The notes: generated from the sequence alone by a model not told the origin. A DNA stretch of 64,000 bases from Phanerodontia chrysosporium (GCA_001910725.1 MJGA01000001.1:806001-870000), one strand, 5' to 3'. Shown: positions 23,542 to 35,058, counted from the first letter of the stretch. A program made the numbers and translations.

Positions 23542-25100
23542 CTATGCGCGCAGGCGGTCTAACTCCTTAACCAGGAGATCATTAGTAGCTTTGGGATTAT
23601 CAAGATAGACTGAAGACGATCAAGTTAGGTCGCCGAAAGCACGAAAAGATAACAACACATACGGTGGTGTCCAGCATGCGGCACAATGTACATCTTGCCT
23701 TGACCGTTACCCGCTTTGCGAAGGTTCTCGACAGCTTCAGCGCCACCCTTCGGATCCATCCAATCAGAGTCGCCATCTGCCAGGGGCGTAAGTCGTCGAG
23801 TCCTTTCCGAACAAGTGCTATACTCACAGACGAAAGTAACGGGAATCTTCAACTCGTGAATCCGGTCAACCATAGGCCTTCGCGCGTGTGCTCCTGGGGC
23901 CAGCAGATGTGCTAGGTATCATTAGCATCTTCAGAGAAGTCGATGTGCAGGAATACTTACAGATGCAATATTCGCCGGAACCTTTCATCAAAGTGATATT
24001 GAGGATATATTCGTGCATCGCTCGCGTGTCGTCCTTGCCCAAGCCGATGAAACGTCGGCTAGAATATTTCCGACGAGCATTGGCCCCCAGATCCCTGTCG
24101 CACGCACGACTTGGAAAGGACTCCATCCTTCCTCCCATAGATAGGTAAACAGCTTTCTGGTGCGACTCTCCTTGCGTTGCTCTATCTCTTGGCTCGATCG
24201 CATGGATTTCACGCTTTCCGCGCTTGCTGGCTTCGCGTGGTCGTCCTCGCCAGAGACTTGCGAGTCGGTGACCTCCCGCGAATACGTCGTTGTGTTCGGA
24301 TCGCGTGGTATGCCAGCGGGCGAGAGTAATATGAGCTTGGTGACTCTCGTTGGGTACTTGAGCGCATAGGCAATGCTCAAATACCCGCCTAACGAATGCC
24401 CGACAAGGGTCATGCGTTCCAACCCCATCTTCTGCCGCCATTCCTCGAGTGAATCGATAAAGAACGACTCCGCCTCAGCCACGCGTCCATCAATGTCGTC
24501 GCGCTTTGCTTTGACGGTGAAGGGCACGCGCGCCGATCGACCCATCCCAAGCCAGTCTAGCGCAAAGACTGAGGCGCGCCGCCTGCCCGCCCAGTCACCT
24601 AAGGCGGGGAAGTTTTGGAAGAAGAAGCCTAAACCAGCACCGTATCCATGAAGAACGACGGTTGGTGGCGGTGCGGAGGGGGAGAGTTCGTGTGGCGTGA
24701 TAGAGAACGTGTTGATATAGTGCTTCGGATTGTTGAGTTCTACCCGTTTGCTCGTGGCGACCACAGGGTGGGTAGTAGACGTTTGCGGCTCGGATCCCGT
24801 CGCGCGGAAATAGGGCAGCTTTCTGCACAGCAAGTCGTCAACTACAATTGAATACGATCATGTGGATCTGCATACGCACCTGAGTAGCCTCTCTTCACTC
24901 GCGGCACTCTCCTTCTCGCCTGCAGACCACCTGAACAATGTCAGCTACATAGAACTCAGCAGAAGGCAGCTAGCTTACCAGCTCTTCACACTGGCAAAAA
25001 ACGTTGAGGGAATGTCCTTTGCCGGAGGCAGAGGGAGCGGCATGGCGTCGGACACCATGGCTGCCTCTGCCTCGGTCATCGTGGTCGCTGCAGCAGCCAT
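23542..25100 (-). CDS. CGI-58/Cld1-like alpha/beta hydrolase
   Basis: Alpha/beta hydrolase of the ABHD4/ABHD5 group; yeast relatives are the mitochondrial cardiolipin deacylase Cld1 and the acyltransferase Ict1. Seen: VVLHGYGAGLGFFFQNFPAL (oxyanion HG), FALDWLGMGRS, the nucleophile elbow GHSLGGYLSIAYA, LILLSPAGIP, YGDSDWMDPKGG (acid), and the catalytic His in PHAGHHVYLDNP, an HxxxxD motif. The nucleophile Ser is present, so unlike human ABHD5 it can act as a lipase. The start at 25100 (MAAAATTMTEAEAAMVSDAM) is the most upstream Met of a short first exon; targeting is unclear. About five introns. Confidence 0.82.
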
Positions 25101-25594
25101 CCGTACGGAAGGAATGAATCTAAGAAGGTGTCGTGAAGCTATGGTTTCTAAAGTCTAGTGAGATGGTCGTCGGGGTATACAGGTCGTGGATTGAAGCGAA
25201 GAAATGCTGTGGGATTCACCACGCCCGCAGCCATCCTCCGACTTGCCGCATGCCGTTGCTGAACGTCAGCGCTGCACCAAGCGGATGACACATCACAATG
25301 ACACGACAAAATCACGTGACACGTTCCGCGAATCCTGCAGTGCATTTTCAATGTTTCATTATCTGTCGAGGACGAAAGCAATTGAGAGCGAAAGGAACAT
25401 ATGAACAGGAGTGGCGAGTAAGGTGTGATGGGACGAGATGATCTCTAAGCATTGGTGGGCAGAAGACTCTCAAAGCGGGACGAGTGGATAGTACTGGACG
25501 AGACAGAACGTTGCAACGATAGTTCTGTGAACGAAGCTTAACAGATGCCGCCAAAGAACACTCGACCGAACTCACTAGCATAAGGGCACTACGC
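25101..25594. other. Intergenic between hydrolase and uS11m genes
   Basis: Both neighbours read on the minus strand. The stretch holds the hydrolase promoter next to 25101 and the 3' flank of the ribosomal protein gene. I see no gene. Confidence 0.4.
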
Positions 25595-26191
25595 TTATGT
25601 CCGACGAGCCTTCTTTGCCCTCGTTCCACCAATCTTTATGGGAGTCCTGTCCGTCACACGGGAGACAAGCGAGCGCACTGGCGCGGACTCCGCAGCCAGA
25701 AGAATCTTGTTAACCGCGTCCCGCCCCTTCCCAAAGCCATTGAAGAGCACCTCCAACGACATGTTTCCCGCGCCATTCCGAGCCGACTCCTCCTCTATGC
25801 GCCTGAAAACCTTCAGCGCACACAAATGCGCAGCCTCAGCCGTGCCCCGAGCTTTGTGCTTGTAGCCAACCTGACCTCCGCTCACGGTCATGATGGGGGA
25901 GCCGTCCGGTCGCGCGAACGTGATGATGTTGTTGTTGGTCCTCGTGTGGACGTACAGCGAGTACACGGCTTTGTTCCGCACTCCCGCTTTGCTGTGAGAG
26001 AGTGGATTCGGGTTGGGAGGTGGGTAGGCACTGGCAGGGCCTACTGGAGGCAGATCGTTGAAGTACTCCGAGGTCGATGAGCTTGTCTCAAAGTCGCCGT
26101 CTCCGCCAGGAAGGGATGACATCCGTGCAGCCAGGGCAGGTCGGCTCGCGGAGCGCAGTTGGGGTATCCGGAAGGCCTTTAGGAGCGACAT
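25595..26191 (-). CDS. Mitochondrial small-subunit ribosomal protein uS11m
   Basis: Single-exon gene of 198 codons. The N-terminus MSLLKAFRIPQLRSASRPAL is a basic presequence. The uS11 fold follows: VYSLYVHTRTNNNIITFARP, GSPIMTVSGGQVGYKHKARG, TAEAAHLCALKVFRRIEEES, LEVLFNGFGKGRDAVNKILL and VSRVTDRTPIKIGGTRAKKA, with the rRNA-binding basic tail. Yeast counterpart is Mrps18. A longer open frame upstream (to 26431) has no start evidence and overlaps the QCR9 start, so the ATG at 26191 was chosen. Divergent from QCR9. Confidence 0.92.
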   Translation of the reverse strand: MSLLKAFRIPQLRSASRPALAARMSSLPGGDGDFETSSSTSEYFNDLPPVGPASAYPPPNPNPLSHSKAGVRNKAVYSLYVHTRTNNNIITFARPDGSPIMTVSGGQVGYKHKARGTAEAAHLCALKVFRRIEEESARNGAGNMSLEVLFNGFGKGRDAVNKILLAAESAPVRSLVSRVTDRTPIKIGGTRAKKARRT

Positions 26192-26410
26192 GGCAATAAA
26201 TGGAGAGTAGAGTCGCGTAAGAGGTGCGCCTGCCTGCCGCAGGTGTAGCCCGATGTGAAGGACGAAGTTGAGGAACGCCCAAAGCCGACAGGGCAAACGC
26301 CCGTTGAAACTCCGCCGCGCGAACCTCTCGTTTACGGAGGGACACGGACAGACTCTCAATTCACCAGCCACTCGAACGCTGCCCTTGGGTTCCTGCTCGA
26401 AAGGACAAAA
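26192..26410. promoter_or_regulatory. Shared divergent promoter of uS11m and QCR9
   Basis: 219 bases separate the two ATGs, both for nuclear-encoded mitochondrial proteins (ribosome and complex III). No clear TATA box is seen on either strand. Co-regulation is inference from layout. Confidence 0.55.
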
Positions 26411-26795
26411 TGAGCGTGCGTATGCATTCATAGTGATACGCTAGTCCCATTCAACTCAGACTCCTTGCCATTCGTGCAGCTCGCAAACACCTTCTACAAC
26501 GCTCTGGTCAAGCGTAACAGTCAGTGTTCAAGCTCGCATATTCCGCTACTACCCGCCAGCCACCGCTATCTTCTGACTGAACTGCTTGCCCAGGTGTATA
26601 CGTGACCTCTATCTTTGCTGGCGCGTTCGCGTTCGGCGTTGGGTTCGACGTTGGTATCACGAAGTTCTGGGACACATGGAACCAGGGCGTACGTCCCGTC
26701 CGTCTTTCCCCTCTCCTCCTCGCTGACATCATGTGGCAATCGCATAGAAACAATGGAAGGACATTCGTGACAAGTACATCACAAAGGATGAGTAA
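26411..26795 (+). CDS. QCR9: Cytochrome bc1 complex subunit 9
   Basis: Small single-helix subunit of respiratory complex III. Four exons: 26411-26416 (Met-Ser only), 26480-26519, 26594-26688 and 26748-26795, 62 residues in all. Exon 2 gives LANTFYNALVKRN; exon 3 gives VYVTSIFAGAFAFGVGFDVG, the membrane helix, and KFWDTWNQG; exon 4 gives KQWKDIRDKYITKDE. The KQWKDIR ending is diagnostic. All introns are gt..ag and keep the frame. No single open frame reveals this gene. Confidence 0.92.
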
Positions 26796-27330
26796 ATATC
26801 TGGTCCCCTGAAGTCCTCCCCGCTGTCCAAGACGCTGTCTAGTCTACCCACATTAATAGACGGACTTCAGCTAGACGTGGTCGGGGGCAGAGACGAAGTG
26901 TGGCCATCTTCGTGAGCAATGCGCAATGTGAGACAAACTGAAGGCGTTGGGTTTGCGCATGGAATATCGAAGAGCACGGTCCTCTGGCCGTGAAGTCAAG
27001 CAAAACATCGTGCAGAGTTCCCTTCCCGCAGTCAGATAGCAGGTCCAAGAAGCACAGATGCAATGTTATTCTGCATAAACATATTATACGTGCGTAATGA
27101 TACATGCGCAAACCATGAATGACTCTAGTTCAGGATGCGACCAAGCTATGAAGGGGAGAAGAGCATGACAACAGGGGACCTGAGCCAGGCAACATGCAGT
27201 GAAATGAATATAATGGGATAAAGACGAGAAATAAAAACGATTAAAGAGGGGATGACCGGAGGGGTAGTGCGTTGAGTATGAGCACAGAAAAAGATGCACA
27301 AACGAACCAAGAGAAACAACGCTCCAGTCA
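26796..27330. other. Convergent 3' flanks of QCR9 and KCS1
   Basis: Gene-free stretch where two transcription units meet tail to tail. Moderately AT-rich towards 27060-27260. Short minus frames (26839-27334) have no motif. Confidence 0.45.
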
Positions 27331-30300
27331 TCACGTAGAGATCATCCCAAGGTCGAGGCCGTCTTCCGGCGACCCAAAGATCTCCTTGAAGATTTCCTTG
27401 CCCTCGAGGGACAGCGGCGGCAGCTGCTCATCGTTCGCGCCAGGATGGTCCCGCGAAACCTTGATACGACGGAGGCGCTCGTCATTCCAGATCTTCTCCA
27501 GGCTCTCGGAGAGATTCATCAAGCCAAAGAGGAATCCGCGGTCGGGCTGGTCGGGATAGTGTGGCGGGAAGCGCGCGTACAGCAGGCCGCTGTCTGGGTC
27601 GACCTCGGCCTGGTAACCCTTCCCGCTCGTCACCTCGTCGATCTTGAGGTGGTCCGGCGGCGGATATGGCAGCCAGTCACGCCCGGTGGTGGTGTGAGCG
27701 AAGTCCACGAGGCGGATCTGGAGCTCGCCACGCTTCCGGCGCCGGTCGCGGCGGGATGACACGGGTCCGACGAGGAGGTCTTCGCTGCGAGAGCGCCGCA
27801 GCCCAGGTCGCGGCTGCTCTGACTCCGGCACACGACTGTCGAGTTGCCGCTCCAGCGACTCGCCGCGCTTGCTGCGGGCGGAGACGCTCTCCATGCTCGC
27901 AGCGCGGAACGCTTCCTGAGCATCACGGTCGCCATCGTAGATCATGAGTAGGCTGCAGCCGTAGAATCGGAAGCCCTTCAGCCGATTGATGATGCGAGCG
28001 AGGGCGTACAGCTTGCGGAGGATGACGGGGATCTGGTACACGAGCAGGCGCTCGCCGTCATGCAAGAACGACGCCAGCACGGAAGGGAAGTCTTCGGTGC
28101 GCACTTCACGGCCCTTGTATTTGTCCTGCGTGGTGTACGACTGGGTGACATGGTTCCAGACCTTGTTGAACAATCATCAGTCATGATCCATTCAGTACGA
28201 GAGACAAGATGGAAAAGGCAGGCACAGCTGTCTAGAAGACTATGGGTCCGTATGACAGCTGAACGTATATAGGCAAGATAGATGGGAATCGGACGCTGAG
28301 ACATACCTGCATGCCGCACACTCTGACACCGAGGGTTCGACTTGTCGTGCGGTCGCACTTCTTGCGCTGGCTCTTCTTTTTCAACGGCGTCGCGTCCATG
28401 CCATACTGCCTTGTACCCATTTTCAGATCGAGAACACAGGAGTGTTTCAACCGCCCCGTCAAGTCCTCCATCAATATAAAGTGGTTCTGCCTCGTTACGG
28501 AGCTATCCGTCTCACGGTGACCAGGGCTCGTGGGAGTGGTAGGATGTTCCGTTGGCATATGTGGCTCCATGAGGCAGTGCGGTGAGGGGAGTTCCGGTGG
28601 CTTAGGCGAACTGTGTCTCCTGGATCGAGCGGCGTACGGCCGACCACCATTGGCGCTCTCCACTGGCTCTTCTTCTTGAATGTCATCGTACTCTTCGAAC
28701 GGGAAGATGTCTGACGGCTGCGCCTCTAGATGGTTATCGCTCTGCACGCGCCGGAGAACCGAGCCGCCATGAAAACCGCCCTCCTCCAGGCGCAGTCTCT
28801 CCACCTGACTCAACTTCTTCCTGCGTGTGCGCAGGGCCGCGCTGCCTAGTCCTTCCCCCTCGCCCTCAGCATCTGCCACATCGCCATCGTCGTCGGTGCG
28901 TGCCCCGCTACGCCGACGCCGACATATGCGCCGCAACAATGTGCTGAAGACGTGGTCTTTGAACTTGGTGTTCACCATCGTTGACCCCCGCCCTCCAAAA
29001 AGGCCAGGGGGACAAGTGCTGAACGACGAGTCAGGTGAGTGCAGCGACCGTGTGAGGACAGCCTCTGTATCTGTCTCAGATACTCGGAGGGAAGGACGCG
29101 GTGTGGTGCTGAGGCTCGTCGCCTGCGTACGAGGCGAGGCCTTCGGCGAGTTCGTGGGCGTAGGCGCATCGAAGTCGAGAGTCTGGCTCCTAGCCAGAGG
29201 GCTGGATGTAGGCTTGGCAGCAGGCCCACTGAACGACATCGCCCGGTTCGGGACAGCGGTGGACGCCAAGTCTGGGGTAGAAGCGGTGTATCCGTTCAGA
29301 TGATGCCGACGGAGGTGGCGGCTGGCAAAACTGGGCCCCATACTCGCTGACTGCGATAACGCACGGCCGCGTTGACCGCGCAGCATCCACTCCGGGACAA
29401 TGTGGCGGTTACGATCGAGGACAACCTCAGGCAGCTCCGCCTCGTCGTATTCGGTTTCCGCACCGTGTCCGTACTCGCCGCCAGAGCCGTTGCCGTGTCC
29501 TTGCTTGGACTTGGCAGACATCGCATCCGACGCCGACTTCGGGAAGCTAGGATGCCGTATATGCGACGCCTTTGACTCCCTGGGTAGCGAGCCAGGTTGC
29601 AACCCGGAGGTACGCGGCACGCGTCGATAGCTGACGAGCATTACACCGAGGTAACGTGGTATAAAATCAAGCAATGGTGGAGCTTCACGCTCAACGGCTT
29701 CGTAGAAGAGGTTTTCTCGAGATACCAAAGGCTACTCGTAGGTTAACATCAGGATTCTTCGGGGTATGTGCTTGAGCTTACCTTGCACACTGCTCGTTTC
29801 GTAAACTTGTAGATCGCGGTGTGGCCACCAACTTGATTCCTGAACGGACGAAGAGGTATGTGTGGAAGGCTTTCCTGCGAAAGGTTGAAGGACCAGTCCT
29901 CGGGCAAATCGTGATGGAAGTTATCTTCTCCCTGTCCCAGGTCAAGATCACGGAAGCGCGACAAGGGTCCGCCTTGCTGTTCCTCATCCTCGTCGCTGGG
30001 GTGTCTTACGAGAGGTTGAGGAACAGGGCTTGTCCTAGAGGGGGATAAAGGGAAGGGAGATGAAGCAGAAGTGGTGGAGGTAGTAGTCGTTACTGAAGTG
30101 GTTTCCCATGCAGACTCGCTTTCATCGTCAGAAGACCAAAGCGACAAGGACGGCGGTGGAACGACAGATATCGGTTGATGGTGGGGCTGGGCTGTAAGCG
30201 GGAGAGGCGAGCGAGGGAGTTGAGGAGTCAGTGATGAGTCTTCGGTTATCGCGGCGGGAGGGGGGACTGCGTGCTCAGGAGTCGAGACGAAAAGGGAGTT

Positions 30301-31359
30301 GGGAAACAATGGTTCGTCTGTGGCGGATGGTGGATGGCGCGCCCGCGAGGACGTTCTGCGGTAAGGTGATGAAGGTAACGTACGGTCGTTCCTCTCCTGA
30401 TATGTTGCGCTCGATGAGACAGAGCTCTCACTACCAGGGGAGCCCACGAGCGTAGCCTCTACAACCTCTTCAGGCCACGCCGGGCGTTCCCTTGGACGAC
30501 CCCGACCGTCGTCCTGATTCGCTGCAACAGCTTTGCGCCATTGTACGAGATCATTGAGAGCAGTGTCTCGCAGTGACGATTGTCTCTCCTTTCTCCTCCG
30601 AGTATCCTCCTCCCGCGTACTGCTCACGCTTTCACGAGTCCTGACACGTTCCAGCGCGGTGGTACTCTTCTCTCTCCGTATAGCAGCGGCCTCGCGGTCG
30701 GGCCAATCGGATCGCTTCACAAATTCGAACTGGGGTTCGCCAACATTACTGAGCTTCTGGAAGGAGCCACTACGGTGACGCGAAGTTGAAGACACAGAGC
30801 GACCGCTCTCGAAAGGATTCGGCTCCTCGTGGTTGGGAGTAGTGGCTGACTCTTTGAAGAGGTCCAGGGATGCGGCAACCTTGCGTCCAATGCCAGAGGA
30901 GGTCGAGGGCGGATGAGGCTTCCATGGTGTGCCGCTGGAAGACGAGGACGAGGAAGCGGAGGATGAACGTCTGGACAGGGGTCGCTGAGCAGCCGATGAA
31001 GCCTTGGAATGGAGAAAATCGAGAGGAGTCGAGCGAGACGACGGCAATGTCAACGCTCGGTCTGATTGTCTTCGAGTTGCCCTGCGACGGACAGGAGACT
31101 GGGGGGAGAGTGGACCATGCTTGGTCTCTGTGCCAGAACCGTCCGACTCTGACTCATAGTAATCGTGCGATCGCTTTGTGGGCGACTGTAACTTGCGTCG
31201 GGAGGAAGGCGGGGAGAAAGATGGCTTGTCCCTAGCCTGCGGGGAATCAAAGGCGAGGCGAGAGGGCGCGGCGGTCGAGGTCGAACTTGAGGGCGAGGGC
31301 GAGGGCGGAAAACGGTAGGATGGTTGCTCCGCGCTGGGACTTTCTGGACGAGGTCCCAT
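27331..31359 (-). CDS. KCS1: Inositol hexakisphosphate kinase with long N-terminal extension
   Basis: Makes 5-diphosphoinositol pentakisphosphate from InsP6. About 1270 residues in three main exons. Exon 1 (to about 29760) is a Ser/Pro/Arg-rich, probably disordered N-terminus of over 500 residues ending GGHTAIYKFTKRAVCK. Exon 2 continues VSRENLFYEAVEREAPPLLD and FIPRYLGVMLVSYRR, then a second disordered insert, then HFILMEDLTGRL and SCVLDLKMGTRQYGMDATPL. That is the PxxxDxKxG signature, here with Ser in place of the first Pro. Exon 3 has PVILRKLYALARIINRLKG, CSLLMIYDGD, VDFAHTTTGRDWLPYPPPDH and GFLFGLMNLSESLEKIW. The split kinase domain with a long insert is usual for Kcs1; the Pro to Ser change is not. 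Confidence 0.9.
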
Positions 31360-32580
31360 GAACTGTTCGAGAAGGCGGGCGTGGATACGGGAGCAGATTT
31401 GTGAAAGGGCAGAAACGGAGGAGAGAGGCAGACTGACCTAAGGAAACCGGTAGATATAAGTGCACTGTGCACTGGGAAGACGGTCGCGGCGAGAGCAACG
31501 TTGGTGCAGATCAGGGAAGACTGGCTTCGCGGAGGGGTGAGGAAATATTTTATGGATTTGCTCTGGTAGGCTGGCGTGGGGTGTGAGCGAACGGGTGTAT
31601 CTCTCCAGGGACTCGAGACGGACAGAGCGGGTAGGGGCAATCAAAAGTCTGCCTTCCAGTGACGATATGGGCAAGAACGCCCTCACACGTGGGTCCGCAC
31701 CGAGACCCCGCCAACGATGCTGACAAAGCAGCCCCCGCCCCATCCGCCCGCCCCTTTCTCTTCGTCCTCGACCCAATACGAGCCTCCAACATTCGCCACC
31801 CGCTGCTCGCTGTCTGCGTCGTCCGAGACACCTCTTCACACATGCCCCTCGCAACACCCCTCGACAACGCTCTCGGTGCCACGGGTCCCCCTCCAGCCTT
31901 CAGTACGTAACGACGCACGTTGGCCCCTCCACGATCTTCTCGTGTCTTTCCGTCCACCCTCGTTCCCAGCCGTGGCCTCCAACCAATAACCTCGCCGTCC
32001 GCACCGGACCCGCTCGCTCCATCTTCTGCTCTTTTGCAGGCCATGCTACCTCCTATCTCAACCTGCGCGCAAAATCCCTCGCCCCAGTCAGTCGAGCCTG
32101 CACAGCGCTCGGTGCTCAGCCCCGTGTCGCCCCCTGCGCTGGGCGGTAGCGCCCCCTCCAGCGACTGGCCCAGTCGAGATCGCCTCTTTCGTGTGTCTTC
32201 ACGAACCCAATCTCCGATTCCAAACAAAGACCGCTAACCTTTAGCCTTTCTCTCGACGAACTCACCGTGACGTGCCAGCACGTTTATAGAACGTGCTTCG
32301 CTATTCGCTGAACATCTCCCAGGGTCCGGCGGCAGCGTGCGCACCAAACGTTGGCTCCCCAGCGTCTGCTATGCTCCGACATTTCCTTGTCGTGCGCGCC
32401 GCGACACATGTGCCGGATCTCTCTGTCCGTTCCCGTGGCCCGGCCACATGTTCCTCTGCGCGCCGCCGCTCGTCAAGTGCTTTTGCCCTCCGTGCTGTGG
32501 TGCCGTGTCGGTAACGTTTGCCCTTTTCCTCTCACGTAGCAAGATTGGCTGCCAGTGCAGATGTAGCCAGTAGTGACATC
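31360..32580. other. GC-rich intergenic region upstream of KCS1
   Basis: Carries the KCS1 promoter and leader. Several long open frames on both strands (for example 31550-32227 minus) reflect high GC and lack any domain. Near 32580 the base composition changes sharply to AT-rich, the left edge of the repeat island. Confidence 0.45.
31717..32237 (+). CDS. Possible two-exon Ser/Pro-rich protein
   Basis: Weak candidate. Exon 1 from 31717 (MLTKQPPPHPPAPFSSSSTQ) could splice at a gtacgt donor near 31906 to an acceptor tttgcag near 32040, then MLPPISTCAQNPSPQS to a stop at 32237. The frame holds, but composition is low complexity and no family is recognised. It may only be leader sequence of a divergent transcript opposite KCS1. 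Confidence 0.2.
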
Positions 32581-32939
32581 AGATACTACCTAGAATGGTT
32601 CTCAGTCCACTGGGCTGATTACACTCTGTCAGCAAGTTTATCAACTTGAATGACATGTTATCTTTAGTTGGCACACTCTTCTACTATGATTAATGATTGC
32701 CTTGAACTTTGTTGTGATCAGGTATTGCTCTGATTCAAATTGTAACACATGATTGAAGATGCTGTATATTGGTATATGTTAATTGAAGCTGAAAGTGCAG
32801 CAGTGTAAGGCTCCAGGCTGGTGGCAAGGCAACAATGACATGAGTAGTATGCAGAAGAATTTGATCTATTGTTTGAGAATTTCAATGACAGATATATATG
32901 TGCAACAGTGGTAATGATAAAAGTTAAGGAATCAAAGTC
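32581..32939. other. AT-rich sequence left of the LTR cluster
   Basis: No gene supported. Composition resembles the AT-rich host gene further right, not the GC-rich genes to the left. It may be decayed repeat sequence. Confidence 0.4.
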
Positions 32940-34080
32940 TGTGGTGCAGCTAACTATTCCAATTTTCTATGCTATCTATTCCTGCCAAATGCTCACCAAC
33001 TGCTAGAGGTTAGGGTCAAAGACTAGAGTTAAAACAAAGGATATGTTACAATGTGATCACATAATGGTCATGTGCAGGGAACAAAGTTAAAATTATATAT
33101 GATCTCGTTCTAATTTTGTCTATAGGATTGACACTTCAAATCAAGGGTATAGTAGGTAGCCAGGATTGAGTCCAGGTAGTATAGTTAGAATAGTGTACAG
33201 CATTTCAGATAACTTCAGAGCTTGGTTTTGGACTTTACCAAGCCTAAAGCATCTTGCCAAGTATTGCACCATCATTACACCATCACACATATGACGTATG
33301 GTGGCATGGGTCTCAAATAGTATCAGGGGTCCTCCATTTAATATATATATACTGTCACAGTTTTTCGTCTCAACCCTTAGGGTTAGGGGTAACAGATGAC
33401 AGAAGCGATTACTCCGAACTGTGACATGCAAAAGCGCTGGAGTGACAGCCCTAGGCTCGGAGCTGGTCACGTGATACGGCGGTCATGTGATGCGCACACG
33501 TGTGGTATCCCAGGGTCACATAATCGAAGGTCTGGAAGCGCCGAGACACTTCGGAATGGACTGGAAAGTCCTGGAGGTCTCTGGACAGGTCTGGACAGTG
33601 CTGGAACGTTCTGCAGGTTTTTGGGACATCGTGGAAACATTTAGGAACGTGTAGGAGAATGTAAGAATGCCTGTAGGGTACTAGCCAATAGCGTAGTAGG
33701 TATTAGATAGCTAGGACCCTGAACATCGGTCTCTGGGGACCTGGTGCACATGTATATAAACCCTGAGGGCTGGGGGTGCCTCTCCAGCTTCAATCTCATC
33801 GCATCTCACCTCTCTAGTCTCCATACCTCGTCTTCAAGCTTGGCTACACCCTTTGTAGTCCAAGTAAACCTTTGCCAGTGAGTATTGCTGGTTGGTTTGG
33901 TGTATAGGCACTAGGGCAGCGCATTTTTGTGATATATACCAAATTCTGCTGGGCATCAGTCTTCAGCATCATTTATCTGTTGCTTGATTTACTCCATTCA
34001 CACTCGCACCTGCACTATTGCTAATCAAGTAATCAGCCCCTCTTAAGCTACAAAGGTAAGTAGTAGGGTTTACTTTGACA
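32940..34080 (+). repeat. Old LTR (family B), split by a nested solo LTR
   Basis: Aligns along its length to the LTR at 34113-34640, in the pieces 32940-33352 and 33935-34080. Shared landmarks: CAAGGGTATAGTAGGTAGCC, GGGTCTC..ATAGTA/TATCAGGGGTCCTCC, the ..CTCTGCTGGGC segment and GGGTTTACTTTGACA at the end. Against the other copy it has many C to T and G to A changes, often at CpG. The left end is uncertain by about 10 bases. Confidence 0.75.
33353..33934 (+). repeat. Solo LTR (family A) nested in the old LTR
   Basis: 582 bases from TGTCACAG to TTGTGATA, same family as the LTRs of the full element but diverged. The flanking 5-base direct repeat TATAC (33348-33352 and 33935-33939) is a target-site duplication. 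It has the TATA box at 33753-33760 and the AGCTTCAATCT start-site motif at 33786-33796 with the same 33-base spacing as the full element. It is oriented opposite to the full element. Confidence 0.9.
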
Positions 34081-34112
34081 CAAAAGAACAGAAAACAACT
34101 AAGCTCTTAAAT

Positions 34113-34640
34113 TGTCACAGTTTTCTAATTCCCTACGGTTTTATTCTCGTAAGCGCCCAGTAGGCACTAGGGGTTAGAGGTTATGGACTAGGGTTAGGAC
34201 AGGCACGCATCAGAACGCGGTCACGTGTTGGTCACGTGCTGGGAATGGACTCAGAGTCATGTGAGGATCTTATCTTTATCTTATCTATGATGTAGATGCT
34301 CCGGTACAAGGGTATAGTAGGTAGCCAGACCCAGAGTCCGGGTAGTGTATTCTAGAATAGCGTAGAAGGTTCCGGACACATCCGGTACTCGGCTTTAGAC
34401 TTCGCCGAGTTCGGAGTGTCTTGGCAAGTATCGCATCATCATCACGCCATCGTGCATGTGATGGGCAGTATCAAGGGTCTCGGATAGTACCAGGGGTCCT
34501 CCCCTTCATGTATATATACCGGACTCTGCTGGGCTTAAGTCCCCAACATCATCTACCTCGTCTACCACACACTTCACTTCTCGCAGTCAAGTTCAACCCC
34601 ACCAAAGCTACTAAGGTAAGTAGCAGGGTTTACTTTGACA
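34113..34640 (+). repeat. Solo LTR (family B)
   Basis: 528 bases from TGTCACAG to TTTGACA with perfect 5-base flanks TAAAT (34108-34112 and 34641-34645). It contains two CACGTG palindromes near 34220-34240 and a TATATATA box near 34520. It lies 32 bases right of the old family B LTR in the same orientation. Its right edge is only a few bases from the TATA box of the split gene. Confidence 0.88.
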
Positions 34641-34645
34641 TAAAT

Positions 34646-34689
34646 GCTATAAAAGGCCCATACAGGATTACAAATAAAAGTGAAATCAC
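34646..34689 (+). promoter_or_regulatory. TATA promoter of the split AT-rich gene
   Basis: CTATAAAAGG at 34647-34656 lies about 40 bases before the first ATG (34690), the usual distance in this genome. The solo LTR ends just upstream, so LTR sequence may serve as the upstream control region. Confidence 0.55.
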
Positions 34690-35053
34690 ATGCAAAAGAA
34701 AGTAAGCTAAGCTTGTTCATGGTACTGTATAGTTTACCAATCTTTTTTCCACACTCACACAGTGTACAAATCCTGACTTTGTCATTGATAAAGGTTACTC
34801 ACCTTGCTTCTTCAATCTTTTCAACTCCTGGCACAAGTTATAGTGCTATCAATGTCAGCTTTGCAGCTGAATCACACTAGCGCCTTGCATGCTCAACAAC
34901 AAAATTCAAAAATATATCAATGTCAATCTGATGGTAAGTGAATATGTGTATAATTTCCATCATTATTCACTGAATTTTTAGCAGATTATTGCCTCAATCA
35001 CATAAACATGTCAAAACTCAAGCATCACTACTCCCCTTATATATCCTCACCTT

Positions 35054-35058
35054 TGAAC
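35054..35058 (+). repeat. Left target-site duplication TGAAC of the LTR element
   Basis: Identical to 42150-42154 at the other end. It fixes the element boundaries exactly. Confidence 0.9.

Noticed and set aside
31550..32227. 225-codon minus-strand frame upstream of KCS1
   Set aside because: No domain, no splice support, and overlaps a GC-rich leader region with open frames on both strands.
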